The position numbers and the translations under genes were made by a program. This document shows positions 12,163 through 24,499 of a stretch of 64,000 nt of DNA, piece after piece (position 1 is the first letter of the stretch; every line of letters begins with the position of its first letter). This DNA is from Isoetes taiwanensis (lineage: Eukaryota > Streptophyta > Lycopodiopsida > Isoetales > Isoetaceae). Location of the stretch: positions 10,187,284 to 10,251,283 of the forward strand of contig JAJEKV010000052.1 in NCBI GenBank assembly GCA_021234155.1, written 5' to 3'. The notes under the pieces are model-generated. The model did no database searches, was not told the DNA's origin, and was given only the letters and a program-made list of their open reading frames with translations.

Positions 12163-12282
12163 CTGGTCAGGATATTGACATCTCTATTCCAATGGATTGA
12201 GCAAGGGTATTCAAGATTAGGGATGGATAATGGAAGAAAGGCAAAGGCACATAGTATGCACTTCCACGTATTATAGGCGGAT

Positions 12283-12412
12283 CTTGTGTTTTTTTCTTTG
12301 GGAAGCAAAAAAACAAAAACACGATGTGTAGCATATGAACCATTAGTAAGACCTGCTCATATAATGGTGTACACATCGTGTTTTTTTGATTTTTTCCTAA
12401 CGAAAACACAAG
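12283..12412. repeat. MITE-like foldback, about 130 bp
   Basis: The left arm CTTGTGTTTTTTTC...CACGATGTGTA (12283-12331) pairs with a right arm TACACATCGTGTTTTT...AAAACACAAG (about 12370-12412), leaving a ~38-bp loop. It lies just 5' of the thiazole kinase exon, in a putative intron. Size and structure suit a miniature inverted-repeat element; the family is unknown. Confidence 0.65.
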
Positions 12413-12437
12413 AACTGCCATAACACACCCAAACAAA

Positions 12438-12562
12438 CTTGAAAAAAAAAAAAAAAAAAATAAAAATTAATGTAAAATTTTTTTTGGTGTGTATAAAATT
12501 TTTTGGTGTGTTTATTTTTTTTTGTGTTTTTTTGGTGTGTTTTTTTGCTTTTTTTTTAATTA
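12438..12562. repeat. Low-complexity A-run and T/GTGTG-rich tract
   Basis: An A-run of about 18 is followed by alternating T-runs and GGTGTGT words. No coding or structural function is visible. Confidence 0.7.
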
Positions 12563-12899
12563 AATAATTTCATATAAGAAAATCATAAAACATAAAGCAT
12601 AAGAGACAACTTAAAATGCAATTTGCTCATGCACAAATGTATGTGCTTTAAATTATTTGAGACATACAAAGTCTGTCATATGGAAGCATACAAAACATCT
12701 TTTTATTTTAGTTGGCCACTCTCTGAATAGCAAAACACCAAGAGCACAATGTTCTAGACACAACTCTATGCACCCATGGAACGGTGGGTGCTCTCGGAAA
12801 GCATACTCAATCCTTTAAGGTTTCTTTACTAAAAAGAGCACGAACACTGTTCATCTTCACTGAACACACGCCGCTCCACGTGTGGAGACTTTCTAGCGC

Positions 12900-14052
12900 T
12901 CATCGTCCATACTTGGTGAAGCATTCCTCAAGAATATCATAAACATTTTTTAATGAAACTTGCAGCTCTAAGATGTTCCTTCCTGCATGCTTCGCCATCT
13001 CCAATGCATCAAAAAATGGGCCATTCTCAACGTCTAGAACATTCTCTAATGCATTATCAATTTCCTTTTGCTCATCAATCGAGCCATCAGAATCAACATC
13101 TATGAAGGGGGTAAAGAGTGATTCACTAAGTTCATCAATGTCCTTGTTTGCACCTACACACATGAACAAGTAATTCGTCAATAATATGATAAAATAATAA
13201 AAATAGAGAAAATACTACATATTCAAAAAACGTACTCATGCCTAAGAAATAGATAAAGAATGATCTTTAAAATTTAGGGGATGTAATCTTGAAGGGAGTG
13301 AAACGGGATCCTCAGTGGAAAAAGGTTCAGGTCTTGTTCATACTCGATGTCCTCCACGTGCAAGGTTCCTGGAATCTCATTGTCATAACCATCATCAAGA
13401 GAATCACCTTTGCTTTGGGACTAGAGAGGGAGTGCATGAGCCATCAAGCTCATCTAATTTTCGGCATCGATTCTCATCATCCCAAACCCTTTCGCCCTTC
13501 TTTTCCCCACTCTGCGTGTGGGAACAACGCCACTAGGTAGACCATAGATAACTTGGCGCACATCTTTGATGGAGGCCCGAGTGGGTGTGAGGTCAAGCGC
13601 CATGTTTGCTTCAACTCGCTCTTGGCTAATGTGTGCGGGATTGGATGGGAGCACCCAAGCACTAGATAGAATAAACTTTTCGGTTCTTAACATCCGTGCT
13701 ATGGTGTAGCACAAACTAGGGGGTTCTTTGCTTTCTTCCATGGTACAATATGAAATGCTTGGTATTTGCATCAAGTTTCGATTGTCTAGCGTGACACAAT
13801 CCTTGATTTCCGGCTCCATATAAGGCATACTTATTCTTGCCTTTCTCCATTTCCTCTGCACTAACCCCTTTGGCATAGTACTTAAAATGCATTTTGCCCA
13901 TATCCTTAAGGCAATATCAAGCATGCCGCCGAAACAATGCAAGCGTGTGTCCTTTAGGGCCTTGCACATGATTATCTGGCCGTGGGTTTATGCTCAACCC
14001 AATCCGAGCATGCTTGAGGCGGGAGTTGGACTGAATTAGGGTTGTCATCCAT
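12900..14052 (-). pseudogene. Unrecognised gene with frameshifts, acidic C-terminus
   Basis: A candidate ATG at 14050-14052 opens MDDNPNSVQLPPQACSDW. Coding-like sequence then continues on the minus strand in changing frames. It includes a basic block with KMHFKYYAKGVSAEEMEKG (about 13790-13895), an open frame of 171 codons (13454-13969), a serine/aspartate-rich stretch around 13290-13450 and an acidic tail ending DILEECFTKYGR with a stop at 12900. Frames change at several positions where CG appears, consistent with small indels. The first ~25 residues (SDWVEH) faintly recall the start of a BED-type DNA-binding domain, but no zinc ligands are visible. I cannot name a family. It may be a real gene with sequence errors or a decayed transposon-derived gene. 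Confidence 0.4.
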
Positions 14053-15383
14053 CCAAAAAACACCGGAGATGCAAATGGTCCAACTCCGATCCCCTCTCTG
14101 TGAAACCATTCACGCTATGCAATCGGTGTCAAGAAACACGCACACCTTCAAGTATATTTCCTCCGGATGTCCACACGCAATGCTACGGTGGCCCGCTTAA
14201 GTCAAGGACACTAGAAGCACTGTGAACTGGGCTTCTTCCCTTTGCTTTGTTGGCTTTGGCGCCATGCGCTTCTCCTCAAGCCTTTTTCTTCTAGATCCAC
14301 TGAGCTTCTGCTTCTCCTCCTTCTCCTTAAGCGTTGCTTTTCTTTACATTCTTCTGAGAACCTATAGCAAACTTCGCTTTCTTCTACTAAACTCTAGCTT
14401 TAGCATATCATGAAAGAGTTATCTCCTTCTTTTGGCTGCCCCTCTTCCTCCCGATGATTAAAAGGTTTCTCGGGGGCTAAGGTGCATGGTTCTTCTCTTC
14501 CTCAACAAAATTTGGATTTATGAAATAATAAACGCAAAAGAAGAAAAAACTTGCATCAACGCCCTAGCGATGGCCATTTTGTTGCTTTCTAGGCATCTGC
14601 CTTCTCATCTAAAGCAAACTTCGTGCACATCACGGTGGACTTTCGGGCTTCTTGCGTGAAAATTCATTGTGTCTAGAGGCTTCGTTGGAAAGCAGCGAAG
14701 TTTGGATTTGGATTTGGATTTCAATGTGAGAAATGGTGCTTGGAAAATAACAAAGGTTTGGATTTCGATTTGGATTTGTTATGAAGAGCAGAACAAACAC
14801 GAAGGTGATGGGCGGTGTCGGAGTTGCATGGGCCATGGTAGGCGCAGGTTCAAGTGGAGGATCTAGGATCATGTCGGAAAAGAAACTACGAATATACGGC
14901 CGAAATGGGTGTTTTTTGTGAATAGGAAAGGGCGAAAATGGATTGCTCGGCGGTCGAAGCTTTAAAATCTCAACCTAACTTCTAAAAAAAAAGAAACTCG
15001 ACCCAAATCACGTGATCCATCGCTAAACTCGATCTTTTTGTGAAATTGGCCTTTTACGAATTGGCTTGGCGAAATTGGCTTGGGCGAAACACGTAGCTCT
15101 GGGTTTAAAAATTTGTCGGCCGGTTTGTAGCTGCGGTTTTGATGGACATCGACCACGGTTTTGATGGGCGATGGTCATTTGCATAATTAGAACCCCAAAT
15201 TAGAACCCTAAATTTAAAACAATGGTTTAAAACAAAAAACATTTCCAATGGTTCCCAAAACCCCAAACAACCATGCCAATGGTTAACCAAGGCATTTTTC
15301 AATTTTTCTTTTTCTTTCCCCACCAAAATCGAAATAATCATTTGGGAACCTTATACGTGATCAAGATAACTCATTTCTTTTTC
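14053..15383. other. No gene recognised
   Basis: This stretch contains C/T-rich sequence (14220-14420) and short GGATTTGGATTT repeats (14700-14785). Open frames are short and low in complexity. Confidence 0.45.
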
Positions 15384-16625
15384 CTGATTTTAGCCTCTTT
15401 TTTTTTCAATGGTCAACGACCAATGGCTCACAACAAAAGCCCTTTTTGTGTGTGTGGTGTATAATGGGCTTGATTTTAGCCTTTTTTTCCAATGGTCAAC
15501 AACCAATGGCTCACAACAAAAGCCCTCTTTTTGTGTGTGTGGTGTATAATGGGCACATGAAGGGCTTGAAGGGCGCATGTAGTGCGATTTCCCGTGCCGC
15601 AACACATTTCTTATCATAACTTTTGATCCGAGAGCTCGTTTGAGATGATTTTTATTGCGTTGGAAAGCTCTCTCTGAGATCTTTTTGATAGTTTATGATA
15701 TGGATATGTTTGGTTAAGTTATCTATGCTAAAACAGCAATTTTTTGGCCGGGTTTGGTAGGCTTTCACATCCTACCAGTTGATTAATACAGGATTGCGCT
15801 ATTGGATATTGTTTTATGGCTCATTCCGAATGAAGCTTGCAAAAAATTACCATGTATTTTTAGATTTTGAGGTAGTTATTAAGCAAATTCCAAGGTTTCT
15901 AGATCCTTGTGCTAACAAGCAGAAAAGTTTCCCACTTTGGTTTCTCACCACAAGAATCCATGGAGGCCAAAGGCTGTTGTTAAATTCCAGTTGAAAAATG
16001 TTTGTGTATGGGTGTTGCAAACGTTATGTTGAAAAATGTTTGTGTATGGGTGTTGCAAACGTTATGACTTTCAGAATAATGGGATCAATGTGCTCTATCT
16101 TTATGGTAACTTTTACTTATGTTCTATTTGTTTTATTGTGATCAAATTCAAACGCTACAGGTGATGAAAGCCTCAAATGAATTCTAGTTTTTTTTTGGTT
16201 TGAATTCTAAAATTTTTGTCACATTCGGGGGGAGGGGGAGTTGACGTCCCTAAGGCCCCGAAGGGGCCAAATTTTTTTTTTTTGCAACACAAACCATTAA
16301 CATCCAACATATATAAATTAAATCCCCCAACACATAACAACCAACACATAACAACCATTGACATTAACAACCAACACATAACTACCATTGACATTAATTA
16401 ATACAACCATTGGGTCCAACACATTTAAATTAAAATCCCCCTTAAACCCCCTTTGGTTTGGGTGCATATTCACACGGGGGGTGACGTAGGGCAGCGAGAG
16501 CCCTCATAATTGTATTTTGCACGTACGAAATCAACACCATATAGTATTCTGCTTGAAATCTTATAGTATTTTGCGAATCTTGTTATACAGTATAGCAAAT
16601 TTTGTACTTGTATACCCCACAAATT
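15384..16625 (+). repeat. 1.24-kb dispersed repeat, copy 1
   Basis: Colinear with 24500-25735 in the same orientation. Both copies begin TGATTTTAGCC and end GTATACCCCACA. The 5' part holds two tandem units (about 15390-15560) containing AATGGTCAACAACCAATGGCTC and GCCCATTATACACC on the opposite strand; copy 2 has four. TG...CA ends suggest LTR-like ends, but flanking target-site duplications do not match. No coding capacity is apparent. Confidence 0.75.
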
Positions 16626-16720
16626 TATGTGTTGGTTGTTAATGTCAATGGTTGTTATGTGTTGGTTTTTATGTGTTGGGGGGTTTAATTTTTATATGTT
16701 GGATGTTAATGGTTTGTGTT
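16286..16720. repeat. Inverted-repeat pair of about 100 bp arms
   Basis: AACACAAACCATTAACATCC at 16286 is mirrored by GGATGTTAATGGTTTGTGTT ending at 16720. Between the ends are repeated AACACATAACAACC words and their complements. The left arm belongs to the 1.24-kb repeat; the right arm is absent from copy 2. The outline resembles a foldback or MITE. Confidence 0.65.
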
Positions 16721-18439
16721 AATGGTCTAATCATTGAGCAATGCTAAAGGTCAATGCTTTTTATATACTTATCTTAATGTAGAATTACAAATGACATGCA
16801 CCAAATATTGACGATGATTGTCCAGAAATTTCTAAAGTTGCACAAAAAGTAAAGATACTGACATGCTCAGCCGTGATCCAACCTGATGCAGAAGTAATGG
16901 TTTAGAACTTGAAAATCAAAGCCATCCATTAATATGAAGGTAAGTTAGGATATGCAGGCATTTGAAACTTACAAACATGTGAAAAGCCTCCTCGAAATAT
17001 ATTATTGTCTAGCTCAAAATAGTGAGGATGCAACTATACAGATACTAATAATGAATATGTGCACCTCTATAACTATTCGTATTCTCACCTATCAACTCTT
17101 TTTCAGCCTAGAAAGGTCCTATACCTTTTCTATTCGAAGTTCCTGCTATAACTAAAGCTCATGTTCAAGAAAAAGTACTTTGCAGTGAGTAAGATTTTTT
17201 TGTTTGAATATGAACTCTAGGCACATTTTCAGCATCTTTCCTGGTGGCTGCACACCCCGACGACAACAAAAACTCAGTTTTGATTCTCATTCGTGTATTG
17301 TATATGATTACTCTAGTATCCATATATGCAACATAAAGCCTTCAAACATTCCATCTTATCAAACATAAGGAAGAAAAGAAGGAACAAAAGAAATGCTCAA
17401 ATCAGCGGGCAGAAAAGATTCTGTAGGTCCCCATCCCGTTACGGGTTTGAGCGCCATCACCTGCAATAAAAACAACAGATCAGATACTGTTTAGTCCAAG
17501 AAAGAGAATATACCATCTGCAAGGAAGACCTGGAAAAAACTATGCTATGGAAGAATAAGCCATTTTGAACCAAACGGGCTTTAGAAGCCAATGTACTTTC
17601 ACTCCAATGATTAAAGATCTCATGATTTGCTAGTTTCAGACTTAGATCCTTATTTTCATCCAAAGGCCGAAGAAATATCGTCAGTTTGAAATTTGGAGCA
17701 CGATAAGTACAAAACTTGCTTCAAGAGGAATCAAAGCGAAAAGTGAGAAACCTCACGGAAGATCTACATAGAGAGTGTTGATTTACCAACTGGCTTTCAA
17801 ATTTCAACCTGCATTCACAGACAAATCAATGTGGGATTGAAGCAAAACAATATGACCAGATTGAATAATGCAGAGAATAAGAAACAGGACATAGACCAAT
17901 ATGCTAGAGATGCATAAACAAGCCAACATAGATACAATATTATATTTTCATATTCCAAATTCATAAATGTAAAGGAAGCAAATCAAAATAGATAATGAAG
18001 TACCTTTGTATTTCAAATGCTTAGTGTTAGCTCATGGTTTGAATACATCACGAAATCATAGGAAAACCTTAGTGAAAAGCGTACAAAAACACAAAGAAAA
18101 CCCCCTGTTATTATGCTACATATTGGCAAGCAGAGGACAAAAAGACTCAAAAACTGCTTTCAAGGTGCTTTTTGAGTTGACTTCCCGCATAATAATTTAC
18201 TTTTGCTTTAGAAGTAGTTACCATTCATAAAGATTTGTACATTTACATCTCGAGGAGCTGCCATGGTGCAATGACATGCAAAGATGAAGGTAATGTACAT
18301 CATTAGATGCATAACTTTACTTTTATCACTTCATCGTTTTCTCATATTTTTTTCTCATATTGTTTTATGCATTGTTTGTTTTCCTCCGCTTGCTTTAGTA
18401 TTGCTTTTAAGGGAGATTTTATCGTAGCTTTTAATTTGG
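16721..18439. other. No gene recognised; holds one half of a 90-bp inverted copy
   Basis: AT-rich, without domain matches. Bases 18039-18128 recur in inverted orientation at 24365-24453. Confidence 0.45.
18039..18128 (+). repeat. 90-bp segment with an inverted copy at 24365-24453
   Basis: Both copies share TTTGAATACATCACGAAATC at one end and CCCCCTGTTATTATGCTACA at the other, with almost no differences between. The 6.3-kb separation and inverted orientation suggest a transduced or rearranged fragment. Confidence 0.75.
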
Positions 18440-18902
18440 AGTAAAATGTCTATCTATGAGCCACGTCAGGACAGGCTCTGTCAATGCTGCCAAATGGGAG
18501 TCATTGAGGATGAATCTCATACCCTTCAAAGTTGCCCAGCATATGATCAAATCCGGACGCGCTATGCTGAGTTGGTCAGGCCTGGCCAGCCGCTACATGT
18601 GACATTGAGCACGGCATCCGTACGGATGCTAGGATCATACCTTCAGGAGGTCATGGACATGCGAGATCAGCTATGTCCTCGGGCACGCACTTGACATGTA
18701 CATACACATTTATTTCATGATGATGTATACTTGTACAGTTTGACAGCATTCTTATTACTGCCACGGTTTTTCCCTTGAAAACCCTTCGGGGCGGGGGATT
18801 TTTAACCCGGACAGTAATAAGTTTGCTGCGCTCCTTCTGGGTCCCATAGGCCGATTGGTCTCAGTGGACGATAAAAAAACTATTCTATTCTATTCTATTC
18901 TT
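18440..18902 (+). mobile_element. 5'-truncated LINE, 3' end only
   Basis: The segment joins the C-terminal zinc-binding module of a non-LTR retrotransposon ORF2 (18446-18694), a G/C-richer 3' UTR and a 3' tail of (TATTC)n repeats at 18881-18902. Tandem short repeats instead of poly(A) occur at the 3' end of several LINE clades. Target-site duplications could not be identified. Confidence 0.7.
18446..18694 (+). pseudogene. LINE ORF2 C-terminal zinc-binding domain
   Basis: About 80 residues with the pattern LCQCCQMGVIEDESHTLQSC followed by PAY. This is the Cys-Cys-His-Cys knuckle found downstream of reverse transcriptase in plant and animal LINEs (zf-RVT-like: C-x2-C, an acidic ED-E-H, then C-P-x-Y). 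Reverse transcriptase and endonuclease are absent upstream. The ORF ends in a stop at 18692-18694, followed by a typical 3' UTR. Confidence 0.7.
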
Positions 18903-20306
18903 CTTAACATCCAGTGCATTACAAACTCTTACCATGTTCTTATTTTCCTAGCATAAGAGCATAGAGCTTTTGAATTCTCTTGCAGGAATATATCTCTCAG
19001 TGTCAAAAACCCTGTTGTTAGTGGATCATGTGCAGAATGTAGTGAACCCCACATCCTGTTGTCAAAGGACCATGTGCAGAATGTAGTGAGCCCCACTTAT
19101 TGATCATTCTCCATCTCCATTCTCTAGGAAACCTCCACTAGATACTCTGATATTGTAATAGAAATTTGCAGGGACCTTAGTTTGAAAGCATTGTGTCAGG
19201 TACCTTGATTTGAAAGCATTGTGTCAATGACACGGAGTAGGGGAGCTACTTCTGTGTCTAAGTAATTCATTGTTGCAAAAAAGATACGGCAGTATAGCAA
19301 TTCCTCATGCTCCTGCCATTGGTCAACAAGCATCAATTGCATGTCCCGGGTCTTGATGTGGAATGGCAATCTGCGTATCAAGGATCTCCACAGTTACAAC
19401 CAGGTCGTTGGCTTTTTGGAACTGTAAAAGACCAGTAAATGATTGAAACCTTTGATGCAATATAGAAAGGTTAAACAGCATTTTTGTTAAGTTAGAAATG
19501 GCAAAAAAGAAAGCTCATCAGGTTTTTAAATGTTCTGGTTATGGCTGCAGAATTATGAGCAAGGTAATAACTGTATAGACCAGGTGGAGTGGCATGACTT
19601 CAGGTGTGAATACTTTTCCTCCAAGGGATCATGCTGGTGTAAAACAGTCTTAAGCAAATTTTTGAGTCGTATTTATTTTTATGTCCAGTAGTTATGCAGT
19701 GTAATATTGTGATGTTTGTTGCGCATCTCGACTTGGCATTTGTACAAGTTCAGGTTCATCCACTCTCCTATTTATTTGGCTGCTCCATTATTTGCTAAGG
19801 TTAGTCCATTATGTCACACTCAATCTTTCATTGGAGACATTTCTTGCATTTGTTCTGATGGGAAAAATATCGGCATGTTTAACTATCTAGCAAATAGCAA
19901 ATTGGTTATTTGATACACTAAGGATGCAGACAGAAAAAAGATGGGAGTGAGACAATGTATGTAGAGCTCCTTAGCTTGAAGATGAACTCTCTATTCTTAG
20001 ATATGCATGTTTAATAACGATGCTCTTTATTTAGCTTCTAAATGGCTGGATTAGGAGTTAGAAGTTTGACATGGTATTTTGGCATCAATGTAGTTGAGGC
20101 ATTAATTCATAGGGTGCTCCTTTGCAATGTACAACCATCCAAATAGCCTTTGTTTAGTGACCATGATCTAATTTGTTTCTAGGTAGAAGATAACTATCAT
20201 CTCCTTGCAATGCCCAGTTAGTGGTGACTTGCCTATGCTTTAAAAGTATGATCTAATGTGAGGTTAGGCAGAAGACATAATTCTCTATATTCTTGTAACT
20301 CATAAG
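18903..20306. other. Mostly non-coding; one short duplication and one possible exon
   Basis: Two copies of a ~52-bp unit with CATGTGCAGAATGTAGTGA lie at about 19018-19096. A possible minus-strand exon at 19196-19381 is listed separately. Otherwise nothing is recognised. Confidence 0.4.
19196..19390 (-). CDS. Possible exon of an unrecognised protein
   Basis: The minus-strand translation reads WRSLIRRLPFHIKTRDMQLM, then VDQWQEHEELLYCRIFFATM and a leucine-rich end before a stop at 19196. Composition and absence of low complexity look protein-like, but no family is recognised. A stop lies just upstream in the same frame and no convincing acceptor was found. Confidence 0.25.
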   Translation of the reverse strand, partial: WRSLIRRLPFHIKTRDMQLMLVDQWQEHEELLYCRIFFATMNYLDTEVAPLLRVIDTMLSNQGT

Positions 20307-20311
20307 GCAGG

Positions 20312-22292
20312 TGTTGCCCCCAAAGGGCAACATGCTACTTGTGATCCATGCATTCAAAACTAGGTCAACTTATCTTGGAATACTAGGTCAAAGTTTGGAA
20401 GATTCTTGGCAGTCAACATTGATATGGAGGTCAAAGGGTGTTCATTTCTCAAGTCAACAAGTGCTCAAGGTTCAAAACTCACATGAGGTACTTTATTCAA
20501 GGTCAAAGTGCTTAGTCAAGAATATGCTCTAGAAGATTCTGGGTTAAAGAAGTTTGGAAGGCATTTTTTTGAAGATTGGAAGTTCAAAGTTTAGAAGATC
20601 CCATGGTATTTGGTTCCATCCCTTAGCCATTTTTTTGCCTACCCCCCCCATATCTTATTCTCACCTTCCATTTTGAATTTCCCCTAGTCATTTTCCCTCA
20701 CACTCATATTCTTCTTTGCTCACCTTTTGCAAATCATATTTTGCCTTGCCAAAAGTACCTTTCTTACCACATTTTGTTTTCCCATGGATGTCTTACCCAT
20801 TTCATACCCCTTTGCCTTATTTTCATTCTTCATATTGCACCCTTACCACATACCCTTGGCCTAATCTTTTTTCACAAGCTTTTGTGCCTCCTTGTTCTTT
20901 ACCATTATGTGTACCTATGCCACTCAAATATGTTCCATTAATATCCCATTTTCGGTACCCATCTAGAATATTCCCCAAAGAAACTAGGGTTGCCATAGAC
21001 CCAAATGGGTTAAGACTCATAAATTATTTTTGTGGTACCCTTATGGACCATGGCCTATCTTCCTAAAATTGATAAATACAGCATATTCTTGGGATATACC
21101 TCAAGAAATACGGTCATCGTGATCGCTGGATTTTCGGAAAAATACCTTCAAGAACCCTAATTATGGAAAAACCGCTTTCGAATCAGCTTGGGAATGGAAT
21201 CATTGAACTCTGAAACCTATCTATTTCTCGCATTTCCCGCTCTTAAGCATCTCATCAAGCCTAAATTTAAGCCCTAAAATCTTGGAACCAATTAAATCAA
21301 AACATATATACAGGAAACAATAATGTAAGATTTTTGAAGGCCCGAAGTATTCAGATCATACATTGATCATTGCTGAGCAAGATCGGGACGATCCTTGAAG
21401 TTCTTGAGCTCTCCTCATTTGGATCTACAAGATTTAGTTGACATTACTTCGAGAAATTACCTTATGACTTTTGATGATTATTTTCTTGCACTTTCGAAGC
21501 TATGAAGCATCCTTATCATTTGTTATCTTGATATATCTACCTTCATATCAATCCAAATTGATTTGTCAAGTTGTTGAATTTGTCTCGATATTTTCCTTAG
21601 CAATTCTCACCACAAAAAAATTCTATAGAAAAATCTCGGGTGTTTTTAGCACCCTTTGGTCCGGTCTGCCACTCATCTTTGGGTGTTAAGAAAGCCAAAG
21701 GAGTTGAAATCATTCAAAAATACCAAGTGTAGCTCAAATTCAAAAAAAATTGCTCTCGGGTTTGAGCAGTCTAGATTGTATTTTGCTAAATCCGGTCACA
21801 AAATATACCTATACACCTCCAAATTAGTATTTGATTTGCTTGCCTACCTTCCCAAGATATCATTGCAATCTACCTACTTTGGAAATTCCCAAAAAAGTGA
21901 TTGGCAACTCTAAGTCTCAATTCCTGATCACTGTTTTCTACATTTGACTTCTATTGACCAAAATTTGACCTCACTTTGAGCTCGAATAACTCACAGATTG
22001 AGTCTCTGACTTGGTCAGAGGCTTTGCTGTCGGTTACCTACAACTTTTTTGACCAAGTCTACAGCATCTGACTCAAAACATCTATCTGCTTCCCAACACT
22101 ACAATTGTTTTGGCAAAGGTACCATTTTTTGAAAATGGGAAAGGTATAGAACTCAGACTTTTTGAACTTATCTTTGGAATTTTCTTGCATAGACTGATCA
22201 CCTTAAGTGATCTGGAGGTCCTAACCCCAATTTGAGTGAAAACTTGAATTGGATTCTTGTGGTTGACCTATAAGCCAGGTTTAGGGTCAACA
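20312..22292. mobile_element. Solo LTR (1.98 kb) with perfect 5-bp target-site duplication
   Basis: The segment begins TGTTGCCCC and ends GTCAACA, so it has TGTTG...CAACA inverted ends. It is flanked immediately on the left (20307-20311) and right (22293-22297) by GCAGG. This is the signature left when an LTR retrotransposon is reduced to one LTR by unequal recombination. The interior has no coding domains. GTCAA words are frequent in the first 300 bp. Confidence 0.8.
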
Positions 22293-22297
22293 GCAGG

Positions 22298-24364
22298 TAT
22301 AGATCAGGCTTTCATTGTCATTTAGCTTTCCATTGCTACATGATTGCAAATAGGCATTCAGTGCTAACCCTTGCTTGAGTATTTGTGTCTCATTACATGA
22401 ATACAATGAAACTTGATGGTTCATGGCATAGGTTATTGTACGATATTATCGATGAAGGAATCATATATAAAAGAAGTGATTGTTGTACAGGCTGGAGATT
22501 TGGAAACATGTGATTTTGTTTCCTGAAACCTACTCTGTTATTGAGAATATCATTTGAGCTCCTTGCAGGATAATGAGGATATAAGATGTCTGCGATATCT
22601 TCATTTCGGTTTTAACAGAAATTTAGGTAGCAAAGCTCTCCTCGATTAATTGATATCTCAAAATAATAAACTATATTACTCATTCAGACCTTTCGTTAGA
22701 TGTATCGGGGAAGGGAATTACCAAGAGCACCATCATCTGAAGGTGCTACATATTGAGAAACACTGGCTGAGATCTGTGTACCTCCAACAACTTGATAACT
22801 CTAGACAAAATGTATGACTCATGGCATGCTGGCAGATCCCAGAGCAACAGGAGTCTGCAAAGGATCTAAACCAAAACTCACATTTTCTTACTTCTCATTC
22901 TTCGTACTTTAGGTATGATTTACTTCCTGTTATCAGCAAAAATGTAAATCCCTGCATTCTTAATTGCTTCATGAAAAGCAATATCATCATTCCAAAACTA
23001 TTTGCGCTGAGGGCCTGCTTTGAACTCTTCCTGCTTTGAATATTTGCGTGGTTTATTGCTTTGTAACACAGTTGCTACGGAGCTGACAATGAGGATGATA
23101 ATATGCACATGTAAGCAAAATCAAAGAACAAGAATTTGCAGAATTCTCGCTCTTATGTTATGTGCATTACTCTTCATAAACGATGCATTTGTCTTGATAC
23201 CTGGCATTAGCAATCTTTTACATGATAGGGGCTTGAGTACTTGGGATACATTTCTAATAGACAAACAGTTGTTGCTCTTCCTTAGGAGATTGCAGTTTTT
23301 TCATTTCATGTATATTTCAACCTAATAAGAAGGTAGAGAAATATGCCCTACAATACAATGGTTTTTTCTCTCATCAAAGATAAATGCAACATTTACATAC
23401 ATACCAAAACGATTTGACACAATTAAATTGCCCTTTATTTCTGATCGTTTAGATTTTAATGACCTTCAACAAGAATTAATTTGTGGCAATATGCATATGC
23501 CATCAATGGATGGCAAGAACAATTGTAACATCATCTTCTATATTGGATGTCTATTGGTAATAGTTAACGTGAATATTTGTCCCATTTTTTAAGTTACATG
23601 GTTAATGGCACTTTGCATATCAACAAAATGAAGAATATTTACGTAAACTTACATGTTTGATGGCACTTTGCATATCAACAAAATGAATACATGGAAAACA
23701 TTTACTTGCATATCATAGATGTGGATGATGATATAGAGAAAGTAAGACAGATACAACAACATTGAGTTTGCACATAATTCTAAACATACATGAAGAAAAC
23801 CAAATATGTACACTACTTAGATAATTGTTACTCATGTCGCAACCTAGAGCTTCATGGAAGCAGTATACATGCATCACTTCTCCTCAACATTTATTTGTCA
23901 GGGAAGAAGCATCATTATGACAAAAATATGTCTACACTCTCAAATAACTAGAACATGCTTCCTCCATCAAGAACACTTCATATATGGCATCATATGATAC
24001 TAGCTATCCACAATTCAAATTGATCAAAGCTTGCAACTTTCCTGTCCGATGTATGAAGAGATTCTTGACCCCATGATATAGGAATAGGCAACTAAAGCCC
24101 AACAATGCGAGGCATCTGTTACTGGGCCCGACAACATCGAGCGACCATTATTATATTTATTATAGAAAAAGTGATGTTTTCCTCAAGAACATATCTACAT
24201 GGCACAAACAGCATCTACATGGCACTCTCCCATCCTACAAAGCATCGACTTGAGATTTGAAGTTCAATAAATATAACCCGACCTGCAATATATCTAATTA
24301 AATATCTAAACTCACACATCTACATTTGCAAACAACAACTACATGGCACTATCCCATCTCAACT
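22298..24364. other. No gene recognised
   Basis: AT-rich, with no domain, RNA gene or transposon terminus seen on either strand. Open frames at 22821-23325 lack protein-like composition. Confidence 0.45.
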
Positions 24365-24453
24365 TGAATATGTAGCATAATAACAGGGGGTTTTCTTTAT
24401 GTTTTTGTACGCTTTTCACTAAGGTTTTCCTATGATTTCGTGATGTATTCAAA
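24365..24453 (-). repeat. Inverted copy of 18039-18128
   Basis: See the partner at 18039. This copy ends just 47 bp before the start of the second 1.24-kb repeat. Confidence 0.75.
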
Positions 24454-24499
24454 TGGATGTACTAATGCGTACATCTAGAGTGCACCATTTCTGAGCCAT

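Noticed and set aside
20716-21066. 116-codon plus-strand frame rich in Pro/Phe/Tyr
   Set aside because: Lies wholly inside the solo LTR; C/T-rich low-complexity sequence explains it.
22821-23325. Overlapping plus-strand open frames
   Set aside because: Composition is AT-driven with random cysteines; no motif, no supporting splice sites.
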